Assembly: GCF_001895025.1 (NCBI RefSeq)
Contig: NZ_BCXI01000016.1
Location: 1 to 64,000 of the forward strand
Direction: 5' to 3'
DNA from: Rhodococcus zopfii NBRC 100606 = JCM 9919
GTDB taxonomy: Bacteria; Actinomycetota; Actinomycetes; Mycobacteriales; Mycobacteriaceae
DNA length: 64,000 nt
Position numbers and translations under genes: made by a program. Under the pieces are notes generated by a model, which worked only from the letters and a program-made list of their open reading frames with translations, had not been told where the DNA came from and ran no database searches. Of this stretch, positions 13,213 to 23,125 are shown one piece after another (positions within the stretch are counted from its first letter, which is position 1; each line of letters opens with the position of its first letter).

Positions 13213-13640
13213 CGTTCGACGGGGTCGACTTCCCCAGGCCGGGAGCGCTTCCGTACCTCACGGTATCCGAGGCTCGTGCCGCGATCGACTGGTATACAAG
13301 GGTGTTCGGCGCGGAGATCGCGGGTGATCCCGTCGTGATGGACGACGGTCGGATCGGGCACGCGGAACTGATCTTCCCGACCGGCATTGTGTACGTCGCC
13401 GAGGAGTTCCCGGAGATGGGACTGACCGCCGCCGAGGCGGGCGCGACGTCGGTCAGCCTGATGCTGCCGGTCGACGACACCGACGGAGTCCTCGCCCGCG
13501 CCCGCGACGCCGGCGGCACCGTCGAACGCTGGATCACCGAAAGCCACGGCCACCGCAACGCGACGCTGCTCGACCCGTTCGGGCACCGCTGGTTGCTCGT
13601 CGGCCCGGTCACGGGAAACCATTCCGGCGACACCCGGTAG
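13209..13640 (+). CDS. VOC (glyoxalase/bleomycin-resistance) family protein
   Basis: 143-aa vicinal-oxygen-chelate protein with two babbb modules: ALPYLTVSEARAAIDWYTRVFGAE at the N-terminus and VSLMLPVDDTDGVLARARDAGGTVE at about 77-101, ending DPFGHRWLLV. It belongs to the PhnB-like single-subunit group. The metal-binding His/Glu pattern is partial, so it could bind rather than convert its ligand. The start ATG overlaps the stop of the NTF2-like gene. Confidence 0.82.
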   Translation: MTFDGVDFPRPGALPYLTVSEARAAIDWYTRVFGAEIAGDPVVMDDGRIGHAELIFPTGIVYVAEEFPEMGLTAAEAGATSVSLMLPVDDTDGVLARARDAGGTVERWITESHGHRNATLLDPFGHRWLLVGPVTGNHSGDTR

Positions 13641-13695
13641 GTCGCGACGACCGCGCATCCAGCCGGTAGCGACATCGCCCGGTAGGCTCCCGCCC

Positions 13696-14736
13696 GTGAC
13701 AGAGTTGTCCTACATTCGCACCCGCGTCGCCAACGGCGTCGGCGAGGTGGTGCTCGATCGGCCCACGGCGCTCAACGCCCTGGACAGTTCGATGATCCGT
13801 GACCTGTACGCGCCGCTGCTGCAGTGGCGCGACGACCCGGAGATCACCGCGGTCCTGGTCACCAGTGCCTCCGGCCGCGCGTTCTGCGCGGGCGGCGACA
13901 TCAAGTCCGTGCGGGACGCCGCGTTGGCCCGCGATCTCGACCGGGTCCGGGCCTACTTCGCCGAGGAGTACCGGCTCGACGAGCTCGTCGCCACCTACCC
14001 CAAGCCCTACCTGGCGTTGCTCGACGGCGTCACCATGGGCGGCGGGCTGGGTATCTCCGTGCACGGTGCGGTGCGGGTCGTGTCGGAGAAGGCACTGCTC
14101 GCGATGCCCGAAACCGCGATCGGTTTCATCCCCGATGTCGGCGCGAGCCACTTCCTGCCGCGGCTGCGTGGCACGACCGCCCGCTGCGACGCCGTCGGCA
14201 TGTACCTGGGGTTGACGGGCGCTCGCGTCACCGCTGGTGACGCCCTCGCGGTTGGGTTGGCCACCCACTTCGTGCCCAGCGACCGCATCGGTGCTCTCGC
14301 CGACCGCATCCGCGCGGGCCTGTGGCAGGACGCTCTCGACGAGTTCGCCGAACCGGCCCCGGAGTCGGCGCTCGCCGACCGGTTCCCCGACATCGAGCAG
14401 GTCTTCGGCGACGGCACCGTCGCCGATATCGTCACCAGACTCGACGACGACGCACTCGGCGACACCGCCTGGGTCGCGCAGACCCGCGATGCGCTGCGGG
14501 CGCTGTCGCCGACAAGCCTGTACGCGACCGCCGAACTGCTGCGGAGGGGCGGCGAGAGCACACTGAGCGAATGCTTCGCGCGGGAACTCGACGTCGCGGT
14601 GCGGATCAGCGTCGAACCCGACTTCGCGGAGGGTGTGCGCGCCGTGCTCGTCGACAAGGACCGCAACCCGGCGTGGTCGCCGAAAACCCTCGAGGACATC
14701 GACCCGGCGAAGATCGCCGCACTGTTCGGCGACTAG
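13696..14736 (+). CDS. Crotonase family, 3-hydroxyisobutyryl-CoA hydrolase-like
   Basis: 346-aa crotonase-superfamily protein. Length and motifs MGGGLGISVHG (about 114-124), MPETAIGFIPDVGASHFLPRL (about 138 on) fit the 3-hydroxyisobutyryl-CoA hydrolase branch (valine breakdown) and actinobacterial EchA9-type proteins better than a plain enoyl-CoA hydratase. The Glu of MPET and Asp of PDVG are the expected catalytic and substrate residues. GTG start about 55 bp after the VOC gene; followed by two hairpins. A hydratase function for an unknown acyl-CoA cannot be excluded. Confidence 0.85.
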   Translation: MTELSYIRTRVANGVGEVVLDRPTALNALDSSMIRDLYAPLLQWRDDPEITAVLVTSASGRAFCAGGDIKSVRDAALARDLDRVRAYFAEEYRLDELVATYPKPYLALLDGVTMGGGLGISVHGAVRVVSEKALLAMPETAIGFIPDVGASHFLPRLRGTTARCDAVGMYLGLTGARVTAGDALAVGLATHFVPSDRIGALADRIRAGLWQDALDEFAEPAPESALADRFPDIEQVFGDGTVADIVTRLDDDALGDTAWVAQTRDALRALSPTSLYATAELLRRGGESTLSECFARELDVAVRISVEPDFAEGVRAVLVDKDRNPAWSPKTLEDIDPAKIAALFGD

Positions 14737-14758
14737 CACCCCGCGCCCCCGGGTGGCG

Positions 14759-14802
14759 GGACCGATGTTCGGTCCGACCCGGTGAAGGTTCCCATCACCG
14801 GG
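14759..14802. terminator. Two adjacent hairpins between convergent genes
   Basis: GGACCGA-TGT-TCGGTCC (14759-14775) is a perfect 7-bp stem, directly followed by CCCGGTGA (14778-14785) and TCACCGGG (14795-14802) with a 9-nt loop. They sit between the crotonase gene and the convergent hypothetical gene; no T tract is present. Confidence 0.55.
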
Positions 14803-14818
14803 AGGGCGGGGATGTCGC

Positions 14819-15427
14819 TCAGCGCGTGGGGCGCTGCGGGGCCTGCAGGTCCACGACGATCGGCTGCCCACCGAGGGTCGCGTGGAGCTCGGGCTTCTCG
14901 AGACCACCGGCGAGCAGGTACTCGCCGAGCAGGCTCAGCAGTTCGTCGTTGTCGACGGTCGGGTCCGACCCGTGACCCCGGTGGGTCCGGGTCGCCAGCT
15001 CACCCTGCGCGAGCCGCGCGGCGATCCGCACAGATGCCTGCCCCATCGAGTTGCGTCGGGCCGGACCGACTGCCGGCCCGCTCGCCGTCGGCAGGCTCGT
15101 GCCGAGTTCGGCCGTGGTGGCGGGCGATGCGCCGATACCGTTGGTAGCGGCAGTCGTGCCGTTCGTGCTGGTGCTGCTCACCGGGGACGTCCCTTCCGTA
15201 GTGGTGCCGGCGCCCACCCCGCCGGCCGGGTTGCGATCGGATGCGTGACTGCCCGCGGCACGGGGTGCGGGGCCGCTCGCCATCGGGGTACTGCTCGGGA
15301 GCGGGGTGCTCGGCAGCGGATAGATGAAGGTGCCCGAGCGCTTCGGCGCCTCGTTCCGCTTGGCCGGGTCGGCCCGGCCGCGCGGCGGTGTCCCGCCGGG
15401 CTCGGCGGCCGAGGTGTCGTCGTTCAT
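14819..15427 (-). CDS. Low-complexity hypothetical protein
   Basis: 202-aa protein that I do not recognise. Residues 1 to about 125 are rich in Pro, Ser, Thr, Ala and Gly and look disordered. The C-terminal part, about 127-200, is more ordered (MGQASVRIAARLAQGEL, then DNDELLSLLGEYLLAGGLEKPE) and is the part likely to be conserved. No signal peptide or membrane helix. It is convergent with the crotonase gene and lies about 90 bp downstream of prfC on the same strand. ATG at 15427. Confidence 0.6.
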   Translation of the reverse strand: MNDDTSAAEPGGTPPRGRADPAKRNEAPKRSGTFIYPLPSTPLPSSTPMASGPAPRAAGSHASDRNPAGGVGAGTTTEGTSPVSSTSTNGTTAATNGIGASPATTAELGTSLPTASGPAVGPARRNSMGQASVRIAARLAQGELATRTHRGHGSDPTVDNDELLSLLGEYLLAGGLEKPELHATLGGQPIVVDLQAPQRPTR

Positions 15428-15520
15428 GCACAGCTCCCTGAAGATCCCCCGAGCCAGCGTCAGCTCGACGGCAGGAAAATACCAGCAATCGCCGTCACAT
15501 GCACTATCGCTGCAAGAACC

Positions 15521-17191
15521 TCAGTCGGTGGCGGCGACCAGCGGTTCCAGCGTCAGATCGGGCAGCTCCTTCTGGATGTACTGCAACCGCCACTTGTCGC
15601 TGACCAAGGCGAGCAGCACCCCGTCCGACCGGGTGAACACCTCGACGCCGCGCTGCCGGTTCAGTTCGCCCATCGAGGCCGCGTCGGTCCGGCGCGCCAG
15701 CGCGTAGCCGAGCGGCTCGATCCGCGGTTCGACGTTGTACTCCGCTTTCATCCGCGCCGCGACGACCTCGAACTGCATGGGGCCGACGGCCGCCATCACC
15801 GGTGAGGCGTCCCCGCGCACGTCGTTGCGCAGGATCTGCACGACGCCTTCGGAGTCCAGCTGGTCGACGGCCTTGCGGAACTGCTTGTACTTCGACGCGG
15901 CGTCGACCCGCAGGATCGCAAAGTGTTCCGGCGCGAACGACGGGATCGGCGGGAACTCGACCTTCCGGTCCACGAACAGGGTGTGCCCGGGCGCCAGGGC
16001 GGTCGCGTTGACCAGACCCACCACGTCACCGGGGTAGGCGGACTCGACCGTGGACCGCTCGCGGCCGAACACGGTCAACGCGTACTTGGTGGTGAACGGC
16101 TTGCCGGTCTGGGAGTGCGTGACGACCATGCCGCGCTCGAACACCCCGGACACCACGCGCATGAACGCGAGACGGTCGCGGTGCGCGGTGTCCATCCCGG
16201 CCTGCACCTTGAACACCACCGCGCTGAACGGGTCGTCGACGTTGCGGGGCGCGTCGTCGACGTCGATGCGGGCGCGCGGCGGCGGCGCCAGCGCGACGAG
16301 AGTGTCGAGGATCTGCCGCACCCCGAAGTTCAGCATCGCCGAGGCGAAGATCACCGGCGAGGTCTGGCCGGCGAGGAACAGTTCCTGGTCGTGGTCCTGG
16401 CCGCTCGCCGACAGCAGCTCCGACTCCTCCGCAGCCTCGGCCCACGTGTCGCCTTCGCGATCCAGCGCGTCGTCGGGGGTCAGGTGCTCCTCGGGGGCGA
16501 TCTTCGCGCCGCCCGCGGTGCGGGTGAACTTGATGTACTCGTCGGCCGCGCCGTCCTCGCCGCGCCGCAGCAGGCCGCGGAAGTCACCGGCGATGCCGAC
16601 GGGCCAGAACAGCGGCGTCGGCGTCAGGCCGATCCGTTCGTCGATCTCGTCGAGCAGTTCCAGCGGCGCGCGACCCGGACGGTCCCACTTGTTGATCACG
16701 GTGATCACCGGGATTCCGCGGTGGCGGCACACCTGGAACAGCTTCAAGGTCTGCGGCTCGAGGCCCTTCGCGGCGTCGATGAGCATGACCGCGGCGTCGA
16801 CGGCGGTCAGCACCCGGTAGGTGTCCTCGGAGAAATCCGAGTGGCCGGGGGTGTCGACCAGGTTGATGACGTTGCCCGGATCGTCCTCGTCGGTGGACTC
16901 GCTGGAGCGGTAGTTGAACTGCAGCGCCGTGGAGCTGACGGAGATTCCGCGGGCCTTCTCCATCTCCATCCAGTCCGAGACCGTCGACTTGCGGCCGGCC
17001 TTGCCGTGCACGGCGCCGGCCTCGGAGATGACCTTCGCGTGCAGCGCCAGCGCTTCGGTGAGGGTGGACTTGCCGGCGTCCGGGTGGGAGATGACGGCGA
17101 ACGTGCGGCGCCGACCGGCCTCCGCGCGCACTTCCTTGGACGTGACGGCGGTGCCGATTTCGCTACTGGCCGAGACGGGCGGAGTACTCAA
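15521..17191 (-). CDS. prfC: Peptide chain release factor 3 (RF3)
   Basis: GTPase that recycles RF1/RF2 from the ribosome after termination. The product has G1 [10 protein letters not shown]2 RGISVSST, G3 [12 protein letters not shown] and G4 NKWD (commonly NKLD), then the beta-barrel and RF3 C-terminal domains, ending [12 protein letters not shown]. No ATG or GTG is well placed; the TTG at 17191 gives 556 aa, a little over the usual 530-550, and has GAGAGG upstream. It is divergent from the acyl-ligase gene. Confidence 0.9.
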   Translation of the reverse strand: MSTPPVSASSEIGTAVTSKEVRAEAGRRRTFAVISHPDAGKSTLTEALALHAKVISEAGAVHGKAGRKSTVSDWMEMEKARGISVSSTALQFNYRSSESTDEDDPGNVINLVDTPGHSDFSEDTYRVLTAVDAAVMLIDAAKGLEPQTLKLFQVCRHRGIPVITVINKWDRPGRAPLELLDEIDERIGLTPTPLFWPVGIAGDFRGLLRRGEDGAADEYIKFTRTAGGAKIAPEEHLTPDDALDREGDTWAEAAEESELLSASGQDHDQELFLAGQTSPVIFASAMLNFGVRQILDTLVALAPPPRARIDVDDAPRNVDDPFSAVVFKVQAGMDTAHRDRLAFMRVVSGVFERGMVVTHSQTGKPFTTKYALTVFGRERSTVESAYPGDVVGLVNATALAPGHTLFVDRKVEFPPIPSFAPEHFAILRVDAASKYKQFRKAVDQLDSEGVVQILRNDVRGDASPVMAAVGPMQFEVVAARMKAEYNVEPRIEPLGYALARRTDAASMGELNRQRGVEVFTRSDGVLLALVSDKWRLQYIQKELPDLTLEPLVAATD

Positions 17192-17368
17192 CGCGGAACT
17201 GACCTCTCGAAACGGGTGGGCGTGCGGGTATCGCAGGCAACTCCTCCATGTTACTCGGCGATTCGATGTCGATTTCCGCCAGATTCGGTCACGTTTGCCG
17301 CGACGCCGTTCCCCATCGGCCCTGCCGCGAGGACTCTGGACCGCAGACCCCGGATCGAGGAGTACCCC

Positions 17369-19003
17369 GTGAGCAGATTCACCGACGAGATGTATGCGAC
17401 GGCGACGAGCACCCACCGTGCGCTGATCACCGGCGAACCGGACGAGCCGTTGCGGCAGACGTGGGGGGAGATCCACCAGCAGGCTCGGTGCATGGCGGGG
17501 ACGCTGGCCGCCGCCGGCATCGGTCACGGGGCCGCGGTGGGCGTGCTGGCGGGCAATCCCGTCGACATCGCTCCGGTCTGTCAGGCGATCTGGATGCGGG
17601 GCGGCAGCGTCACCATGCTGCACCAGCCGACGCCGCGCACCGACCTGGTCGCGTGGGCCCGCGACACCGAAACCGTCGTCCGCATGATCGACGCACAGGT
17701 GGTGGTGCTCGGGGCGCCGTTCGACATCGCCGAACCGCTGCTGCGCGAACGCGGCATCCGCGTCGTGACCGTCGGCCGGATGCAGACGGGTGAACCGATC
17801 GACCCGATCGACACCGACGAATCGGATATCGCGTTGCAGCAGTTGACATCCGGTTCGACCGGGTCGCCGAAGGCCGTGCAGATCTCGCACGAGAACTTCT
17901 ACGTCAACGCGTACGCGATGATCGACCGCATCAAGTTCTCCCTCGACGACGACGTGATGGTCAGTTGGCTGCCGCTGTTCCACGACATGGGGATGGTCGG
18001 GTTCCTCAGCGTGCCCATGCAGGTCGGTGCCGAGGTCGTGTCGGTGACTCCGCTCGAGTTCCTCAAGTCCCCGCTGCTGTGGGCCGACCTGATCGGCCGG
18101 TATCGGGGAACTGTCACGGCCGCACCGAATTTCGCGTACTCGCTGCTCGCCCGCAAGCTCGCGCAGGCACCGGACGGAGCGGTCGACCTGTCGTCGATGC
18201 GATGGATGTGGAACGGTGCCGAACCCGTCGACCCTGACACCATGATCGCGCTGGCCGAAGCCGGGGCGCGATTCGGCCTCGACCCGATGGCCCTGGCTCC
18301 CGTCTACGGCATGGCCGAGACGACCCTCGCGGTCTCGGTCCCGGATCCCGGGCACGGGCAGGTCCTCGACGTCGTCGACCCGGACCTGCTCGAGGCCGGC
18401 GGTATGGCCGTGCCCACCACCCGGCCGCACGGACGGCGGCTGGCCACGCTCGGGCATCTCGTCCCCGGGCTCGAAGGCCGCGTCGTCGGGCACGACGGAC
18501 AAGTGTTGCCCGCGCGCGGTGTCGGCGTCATCCAGCTACGCGGCAAGGCGGTGACTTCCGGTTATCTCACCGTGGACGGTCCCGTCCCGGCGCAGGATCC
18601 CGACGGCTGGTTCGACACCGGCGATGTCGGCTACTTCACCGAGGAAGGCCGCGTCGTGGTGTGCGGGCGCGTCAAGGACGTCATCATCATGGGCGGCCGC
18701 AACGTGTATCCGACCGACATCGAACGCGCCGCGTGCAGCGTCGACGGGGTGCGACCCGGCAACGCCGTCGCGATCCGCCTCGACGCCGGAAACAAGCGCG
18801 AATCATTCGCGGTCGCAGTCGAAACCAACCGGATCGACGACCCCGGCGAGGTGCGCCGCATCGAACACGAGGTGGTGCACGCCGTCGTCGGCGAGGTCGG
18901 GGTCCGCCCCCGCACGGTGGCGGTGCTCGGTCCCGGCAGCATCCCGAAGACGTCCTCCGGCAAATTGCGCCGCGGCAGCTCGGTCACCCTGCTGACCGGC
19001 TGA
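17369..19003 (+). CDS. Fatty-acyl-AMP/acyl-CoA ligase (Pks16/FadD-like)
   Basis: 544-aa ANL-superfamily adenylating enzyme activating a carboxylic acid as acyl-AMP. Motif A3 is [19 protein letters not shown], motif A5 region [12 protein letters not shown]7/A8 [31 protein letters not shown] is present in order, and KTSSGKLRR near the C-terminus supplies the A10 Lys. The overall pattern is closest to the FAAL-type group. Its place just before pth matches the Pks16 gene of M. tuberculosis (Rv1013), which is a ligase despite its name. GTG at 17369 with a GAGGAG upstream. The gene's TGA is the first arm base of a long palindrome. Confidence 0.87.
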   Translation: MSRFTDEMYATATSTHRALITGEPDEPLRQTWGEIHQQARCMAGTLAAAGIGHGAAVGVLAGNPVDIAPVCQAIWMRGGSVTMLHQPTPRTDLVAWARDTETVVRMIDAQVVVLGAPFDIAEPLLRERGIRVVTVGRMQTGEPIDPIDTDESDIALQQLTSGSTGSPKAVQISHENFYVNAYAMIDRIKFSLDDDVMVSWLPLFHDMGMVGFLSVPMQVGAEVVSVTPLEFLKSPLLWADLIGRYRGTVTAAPNFAYSLLARKLAQAPDGAVDLSSMRWMWNGAEPVDPDTMIALAEAGARFGLDPMALAPVYGMAETTLAVSVPDPGHGQVLDVVDPDLLEAGGMAVPTTRPHGRRLATLGHLVPGLEGRVVGHDGQVLPARGVGVIQLRGKAVTSGYLTVDGPVPAQDPDGWFDTGDVGYFTEEGRVVVCGRVKDVIIMGGRNVYPTDIERAACSVDGVRPGNAVAIRLDAGNKRESFAVAVETNRIDDPGEVRRIEHEVVHAVVGEVGVRPRTVAVLGPGSIPKTSSGKLRRGSSVTLLTG

Positions 19004-19052
19004 CCCGTGCGTGGTTTCGGTAGCGGCCGCTACCGAAACCACGCACGGGTCA
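19001..19052. terminator. Perfect 52-nt palindrome from stop codon to stop codon
   Basis: Bases 19001-19026 (TGACCCGTGCGTGG then TTTCGGTAGCGG) are the exact reverse complement of 19027-19052. The outer three bases on each side are the TGA stops of the ligase gene and of pth, so the whole intergenic space and both stops form the palindrome. It should act as a bidirectional hairpin terminator; with zero loop it is unusually symmetrical. Confidence 0.75.
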
Positions 19053-19622
19053 GTGGATTCGGTTCTGCGCGCCCTCGAGGCCAAGGCGCAGCAGCAGCTC
19101 GACGGCGTCCGCCCCCTCCTCGCAGAACAGGTCGAGTTCCTTGCGCTCGGTCGTCGAGAACGGCTTGAGCACGAAATCGGCCGGGTCCTGCCGGCCGGGC
19201 GGACGTCCGATGCCCATCCGCACCCGCAGATAGTCCTTGGTGCCCAGCGAACTCGACGTCGACCGCAGCCCGTTGTGCCCGTTCTCGCCGCCACCCAGCT
19301 TGAGACGGATGGTGCCGAAATCCAGGTCCAGCTCATCGTGGATCACCACGATGTTCGCCGCATCGACCGAGAAGAACTTGGCCAGCCCCGCGACCGGGCC
19401 ACCCGACAGGTTCATGTAGGTGCGCGGCTTGGCGACGATCACCTGCCGGCCGTCGAGGCGGGCCTGAACGATGTCCGAATTGCTGCGTTTGTGCGCGGCG
19501 AACGAACCGCCCACGCGCCCGGCGAGCACGTCGGCCACCATGAAGCCGATGTTGTGACGGGTCTTCTCGTACTTCGGCCCGGGATTGCCGAGCCCGACGA
19601 CGAGCGCGGTGTCCTCGCTCAC
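19050..19622 (-). CDS. pth: Peptidyl-tRNA hydrolase
   Basis: Releases tRNA from peptidyl-tRNA that drops off ribosomes. The 190-aa protein has [21 protein letters not shown] near the N-terminus (catalytic His in TRHN and the Asn of GNPG), [11 protein letters not shown] with the catalytic-site Asp, and [14 protein letters not shown] at 19622 ([10 protein letters not shown]) was preferred over a longer in-frame start because it fits family length. Downstream of rplY on the same strand, as in mycobacteria. Confidence 0.95.
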   Translation of the reverse strand: MSEDTALVVGLGNPGPKYEKTRHNIGFMVADVLAGRVGGSFAAHKRSNSDIVQARLDGRQVIVAKPRTYMNLSGGPVAGLAKFFSVDAANIVVIHDELDLDFGTIRLKLGGGENGHNGLRSTSSSLGTKDYLRVRMGIGRPPGRQDPADFVLKPFSTTERKELDLFCEEGADAVELLLRLGLEGAQNRIH

Positions 19623-19736
19623 GTTCGTGTGTTCCTTCCCGACCGGTGCCTGCAGCGGCAACCGGTCACACGCGCGCGGCGCGCCATCCCGCGGGGGATG
19701 ACGCGCCGCAACGAATCATGTGGAGCCGTGAGTGGC

Positions 19737-20342
19737 TCAGGCCTCCTCGGCCGGAGCCTCGGCGCCCTCGGCGGCTTCGCCCTCGAGGGACTCGGCGGAC
19801 GGCGCCACGACGATGTTCACGAGCAGCAGGTCGGCGTCGTCCTGCAGCGACGAGCCCTTGGGCAGCTCGACGCCACCGGCGAGGAACTGGGTGCCGGCCT
19901 CGGCGCCCTCGATCGACAGCTCGATCTGCTCGGGGAGGTGCAGAGCCTCGGCCTCGAGCTTGATGGTGGAGACCTCGTTGACGACGAGGGTGCCGGACGC
20001 GGCCTCACCGGTGACGACCAGCGGCACCTCGACGGTGACCTTCTCGCCCTTCTTCACCACGAGCAGGTCGGCGTGCTCGATGTAGTTGCGGATCGGGTGC
20101 ACGACGACCGACTTGGTCAGCGCCAGCTCCTCGGAACCGTCGACATCCAGGGTGAGAACGGCGTTGGTGCCGTGGGCACGCAGCACGGCCGCGAACTCGC
20201 GGGCCGGGAGTGCGAGGTGCTTGGGATCGGTGCCGTGGCCGTACAGCACGGCGGGGACCTGTCCGTCACGGCGGGCACGGCGGGCAGCACCCTTGCCGAA
20301 CTCGGTGCGGACGGCGGCTACGAGACGGTTCTCGTCGGACAT
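19737..20342 (-). CDS. rplY: 50S ribosomal protein L25/general stress protein Ctc
   Basis: 201-aa long form of L25: an N-terminal 5S rRNA-binding domain (about 1-95, [24 protein letters not shown]) plus the C-terminal TL5/Ctc beta domain (about 96-190) and an acidic tail rich in Glu and Ala. ATG at 20342. It precedes pth by about 115 bp, the conserved rplY-pth pair. The region upstream (20343-20573) has no gene and should carry its promoter. Confidence 0.95.
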   Translation of the reverse strand: MSDENRLVAAVRTEFGKGAARRARRDGQVPAVLYGHGTDPKHLALPAREFAAVLRAHGTNAVLTLDVDGSEELALTKSVVVHPIRNYIEHADLLVVKKGEKVTVEVPLVVTGEAASGTLVVNEVSTIKLEAEALHLPEQIELSIEGAEAGTQFLAGGVELPKGSSLQDDADLLLVNIVVAPSAESLEGEAAEGAEAPAEEA

Positions 20343-20573
20343 GATGTAACGGCTCCTACGCTTGTGGCTCTCACTGGGTCGGTCTTCTCGACGATGCGGG
20401 ACCGGACACGCGCGGGCCGGGAGCGTGGAACGCTCGAGCGGAGCCGCAGCCGCGTCGATCACGGTGAGCCAGCGATTACGCGGTTCACCCTCGCCGAGAC
20501 AACTTGAACGACTTTACCGGATCGCCGGGTGCAAAGCGAACAGCCGTCGAATCCCGTGCGCCAGGTCACACCG

Positions 20574-21743
20574 TCACAGGTTCCGCACCGCGGCGAGGAA
20601 TCGGTCGACGTCGGCGGGGGAAACGAAGTAGTGCGGCGACGCGCGCACCACCGCGTCGAGCTTCCGCGCGGTCATGTCCAGCAGCGTCGAGCTGCGATGG
20701 CTGACGGTCACCGTCATCGACTGCCCGGCGAGCGCATCGCGCACCGCCGTCGGCTCGCGACCGTCCACGGTGAACGAGACGATGCCGCTGCGCGGGTTCC
20801 CGAGGTCGCGGACCTCGACCCCGGGGATGCGCCCGAGACCGTCGCGGAGGTGCTCGGCGCGGTAGGCGATCGCCTCGGTGACCGCATCGACCCCGAGATC
20901 GAGCAGGTAGTCGACGGCAGCACCCAGGCCGAGGCGCGCGGCGACGTCGGCCTCCCACAGTTCGAAGCGGGTGGCGTCGGGGGCGAGTTCGTATTCGTCG
21001 GTTCCCGACCATCGCGCGCTGTGCAGGTCCAGTACGGCCGGTTCGAGTTCGCCGATCAATCGTGGCCGCACGTACAGGAATCCGGTGCCACGCGGGCCGC
21101 GCAGCCATTTGCGGCCGGTCGCGGACAGCGCATCCACATCCAGTTCGGGCACGTTCACCGGCAGCTGGCCGACGGACTGGCACGCGTCGAGCAGCACCAG
21201 CGCCCCGACCGCGTGCGCCGCGTCCGCGACCTCCCGCACCGGGTTGATCAGGCCGCCGTTGGTGGGCGCGTGCACCAGCGACACCAGCTTCACGCGTTCG
21301 TCGAGCATCGCGCCGAGCGCGCCGACGTCGACGCGCCCGTCCGGACCGGACGGAATCTGTTCGACGGTCCCGCCGGTGGCGCGGGCGCGCTGCAGGGCGG
21401 CGACCGCGTTGGCGGCGTACTCGACGCGGGAGATCAGGATGCGATCGCCGGGTTGCAGAGGCACCGCGTAGAAGAAGGACGTCCACGCGCGTGAGGCGCT
21501 GTCGGTCAGCGCCACCGACGCGGGGTCGACGCCGAGCAGCCGGCCGATCGAGGTCTTCACGCCGCTCAGCGCGTCGAACCGCTCGTTCGCGGCGACGTAG
21601 CCGCCGACCTCGGCTTCGCGGCGGAGGTGGGCGACGACCGTGTCGAGCACGGGTGTCGGCGGCAGCGACGAGCCGGCGCTGTCGAGGAACACGCGGTCGA
21701 AACAGCCGGGAGTGTCCCGGCGAACCCCTTCGAGATCGAGCAC
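20574..21743 (-). CDS. egtE: Ergothioneine C-S lyase EgtE (PLP-dependent, cysteine-desulfurase-like)
   Basis: 389-aa class V aminotransferase-fold enzyme. The PLP Lys lies in SATGRKWLRGPRGTGFLYV, and the fold markers FLDSAGSSLPP, HAPTNGGLINP and LLDACQSVGQLP are present. On sequence alone it would be called a cysteine desulfurase; the call EgtE rests on the adjacent, divergent egtABCD genes, where EgtE cleaves hercynylcysteine sulfoxide to ergothioneine. In M. tuberculosis egtE is codirectional downstream of egtD; here it is divergent and about 155 bp upstream of egtA. GTG start. Confidence 0.82.
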   Translation of the reverse strand: MLDLEGVRRDTPGCFDRVFLDSAGSSLPPTPVLDTVVAHLRREAEVGGYVAANERFDALSGVKTSIGRLLGVDPASVALTDSASRAWTSFFYAVPLQPGDRILISRVEYAANAVAALQRARATGGTVEQIPSGPDGRVDVGALGAMLDERVKLVSLVHAPTNGGLINPVREVADAAHAVGALVLLDACQSVGQLPVNVPELDVDALSATGRKWLRGPRGTGFLYVRPRLIGELEPAVLDLHSARWSGTDEYELAPDATRFELWEADVAARLGLGAAVDYLLDLGVDAVTEAIAYRAEHLRDGLGRIPGVEVRDLGNPRSGIVSFTVDGREPTAVRDALAGQSMTVTVSHRSSTLLDMTARKLDAVVRASPHYFVSPADVDRFLAAVRNL

Positions 21744-21898
21744 GGTCCGACCACCTCTTCCCCGTCCCGTACGGGCAGTCCGTACGCCAGGAATGTAACC
21801 CCGGGGCGCGTGTCGCGGCCGGTGTTCTCACGCCGCTGCGGCAACAGGCGGGTTAGGCTCGTCCCTGTCCTGACTCGGCGGCGAGAGAGGGTGATCGA

Positions 21899-23125
21899 GT
21901 GGTGACCGCGATCAACACGGCGTCCTCGCGCGCTGCTCTCACGTCGCGGGCCGATGCGGAGGCCCACATACGCCGCAGCAGCTTCCGGTTCGGGCCGCCG
22001 CGGCTGATCGGGGTGGAGCTGGAATGGCTCACCGCCCGCGCGGACGGCACCGCCGCCCGCCCCGAGCTCCAGGCGATCGTCGATGCGCTCGGTGTGCACG
22101 CCCCGCGGACGGTGGCTGCGGCGTCGTCGGCGCGACCGTTGCCGTCGGGCAGTGTGGTCAGCATCGAACCCGGCGGCCAGGTCGAATTGTCCAGCGTGCC
22201 GTGCGCGTCGGCGCGGCAGGTGTGCGACCGTCTCGTCGCGGACGCCCGCATGCTGCGCTCGCTGCTGTCCCGGCGTTCGCTGCTCATGCTCGATTCGGCC
22301 GGCGACGACGTGCGCCCCCCGCGGCGGCTGCTGCGCACCCCGCGCTACAGCGCGATGGAACTGCGGTTCGACCGGATCGGCCCGATGGGGCGGTTGATGA
22401 TGAACAGCACTGCCGCGGTGCAGGTGAGCGTCGACGCCGGCGCGGACGACGACGAGTTGCGCCGCCGCTGGCGGCTGTTGCACGCGATCGGACCGGCGAT
22501 GATCGCCGCATTTGCGTGTTCTCCTGAGCTCAACGGTGTTCCGGACGGGAACTGGGTGTCGCAGCGCATGCGGACCTGGTTGCAGCTCGACCCCGGCCGC
22601 ACCACTTCGGTCTCCGACCCCGCCGAGTACCCGGCGTGGGCGCTCGACGCGCCGCTGCTGTGCGTGAAATCGGCCGGCTCGGACTGGTATGCGCCGCCGG
22701 ACGCGTCGTTCGCGGATTGGCTGGCCGGTTCCCTGGACGGGGACCTGGGTCGCCGTCCCACTGCCGACGATCTGGACTACCACCTGACGACACTGTTTCC
22801 GCCGGTGCGGCCGTGCGGGCACTTCGAGGTGCGCTATCTCGATGCGCAACCGGGAGACCTGTGGCAGGTGCCGGTCGCGGCGATCGAGGCATTGCTGACG
22901 TCACGTGCGGTGATGGACGAGGCCGAGGCGATTACCGCGCCGGTCGCGGGCCGGTGGGAGGAAGCCGCGGAGCACGGCCTCGGAAGTCTCGAATTGCGTG
23001 CTGCGGCAGTTGGTTTACTGGCTCTGGCGGCGGAGGCGTCGCCGGACATGAGGTTCACGGCGGCGCTCGACGCCGCGGCGGTTCGGTGCTGCCGCGGTCG
23101 CGGCCCGGAGGATCAGAGCCGGTGA
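21899..23125 (+). CDS. egtA: Glutamate-cysteine ligase EgtA
   Basis: ATP-dependent formation of gamma-glutamylcysteine, the sulfur donor for ergothioneine. 408-aa GCS2-type ligase: FGPPRLIGVELEWLT near residue 25-39, EPGGQVELSS at about 92-101, MELRFDRIGPMGR and a central MMNSTAAVQVSVDAG. Two adjacent GTG codons (21899, 21902) can start it. Its stop overlaps the egtB start (GTGA). First gene of the egtABCD operon; an -10-like TAGGCT lies near 21855. Confidence 0.9.
   Translation: MVTAINTASSRAALTSRADAEAHIRRSSFRFGPPRLIGVELEWLTARADGTAARPELQAIVDALGVHAPRTVAAASSARPLPSGSVVSIEPGGQVELSSVPCASARQVCDRLVADARMLRSLLSRRSLLMLDSAGDDVRPPRRLLRTPRYSAMELRFDRIGPMGRLMMNSTAAVQVSVDAGADDDELRRRWRLLHAIGPAMIAAFACSPELNGVPDGNWVSQRMRTWLQLDPGRTTSVSDPAEYPAWALDAPLLCVKSAGSDWYAPPDASFADWLAGSLDGDLGRRPTADDLDYHLTTLFPPVRPCGHFEVRYLDAQPGDLWQVPVAAIEALLTSRAVMDEAEAITAPVAGRWEEAAEHGLGSLELRAAAVGLLALAAEASPDMRFTAALDAAAVRCCRGRGPEDQSR

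Noticed and set aside
15923-19003. Very long open frame upstream of the acyl-ligase start
   Set aside because: The part before 17369 is antisense to prfC and shows no protein family; the GTG at 17369 fits ligase length and has a ribosome-binding site.
20574-21743. General cysteine desulfurase (SufS/IscS)
   Set aside because: Fold is shared, but adjacency to egtABCD makes EgtE the better call; stated as inference in the entry.
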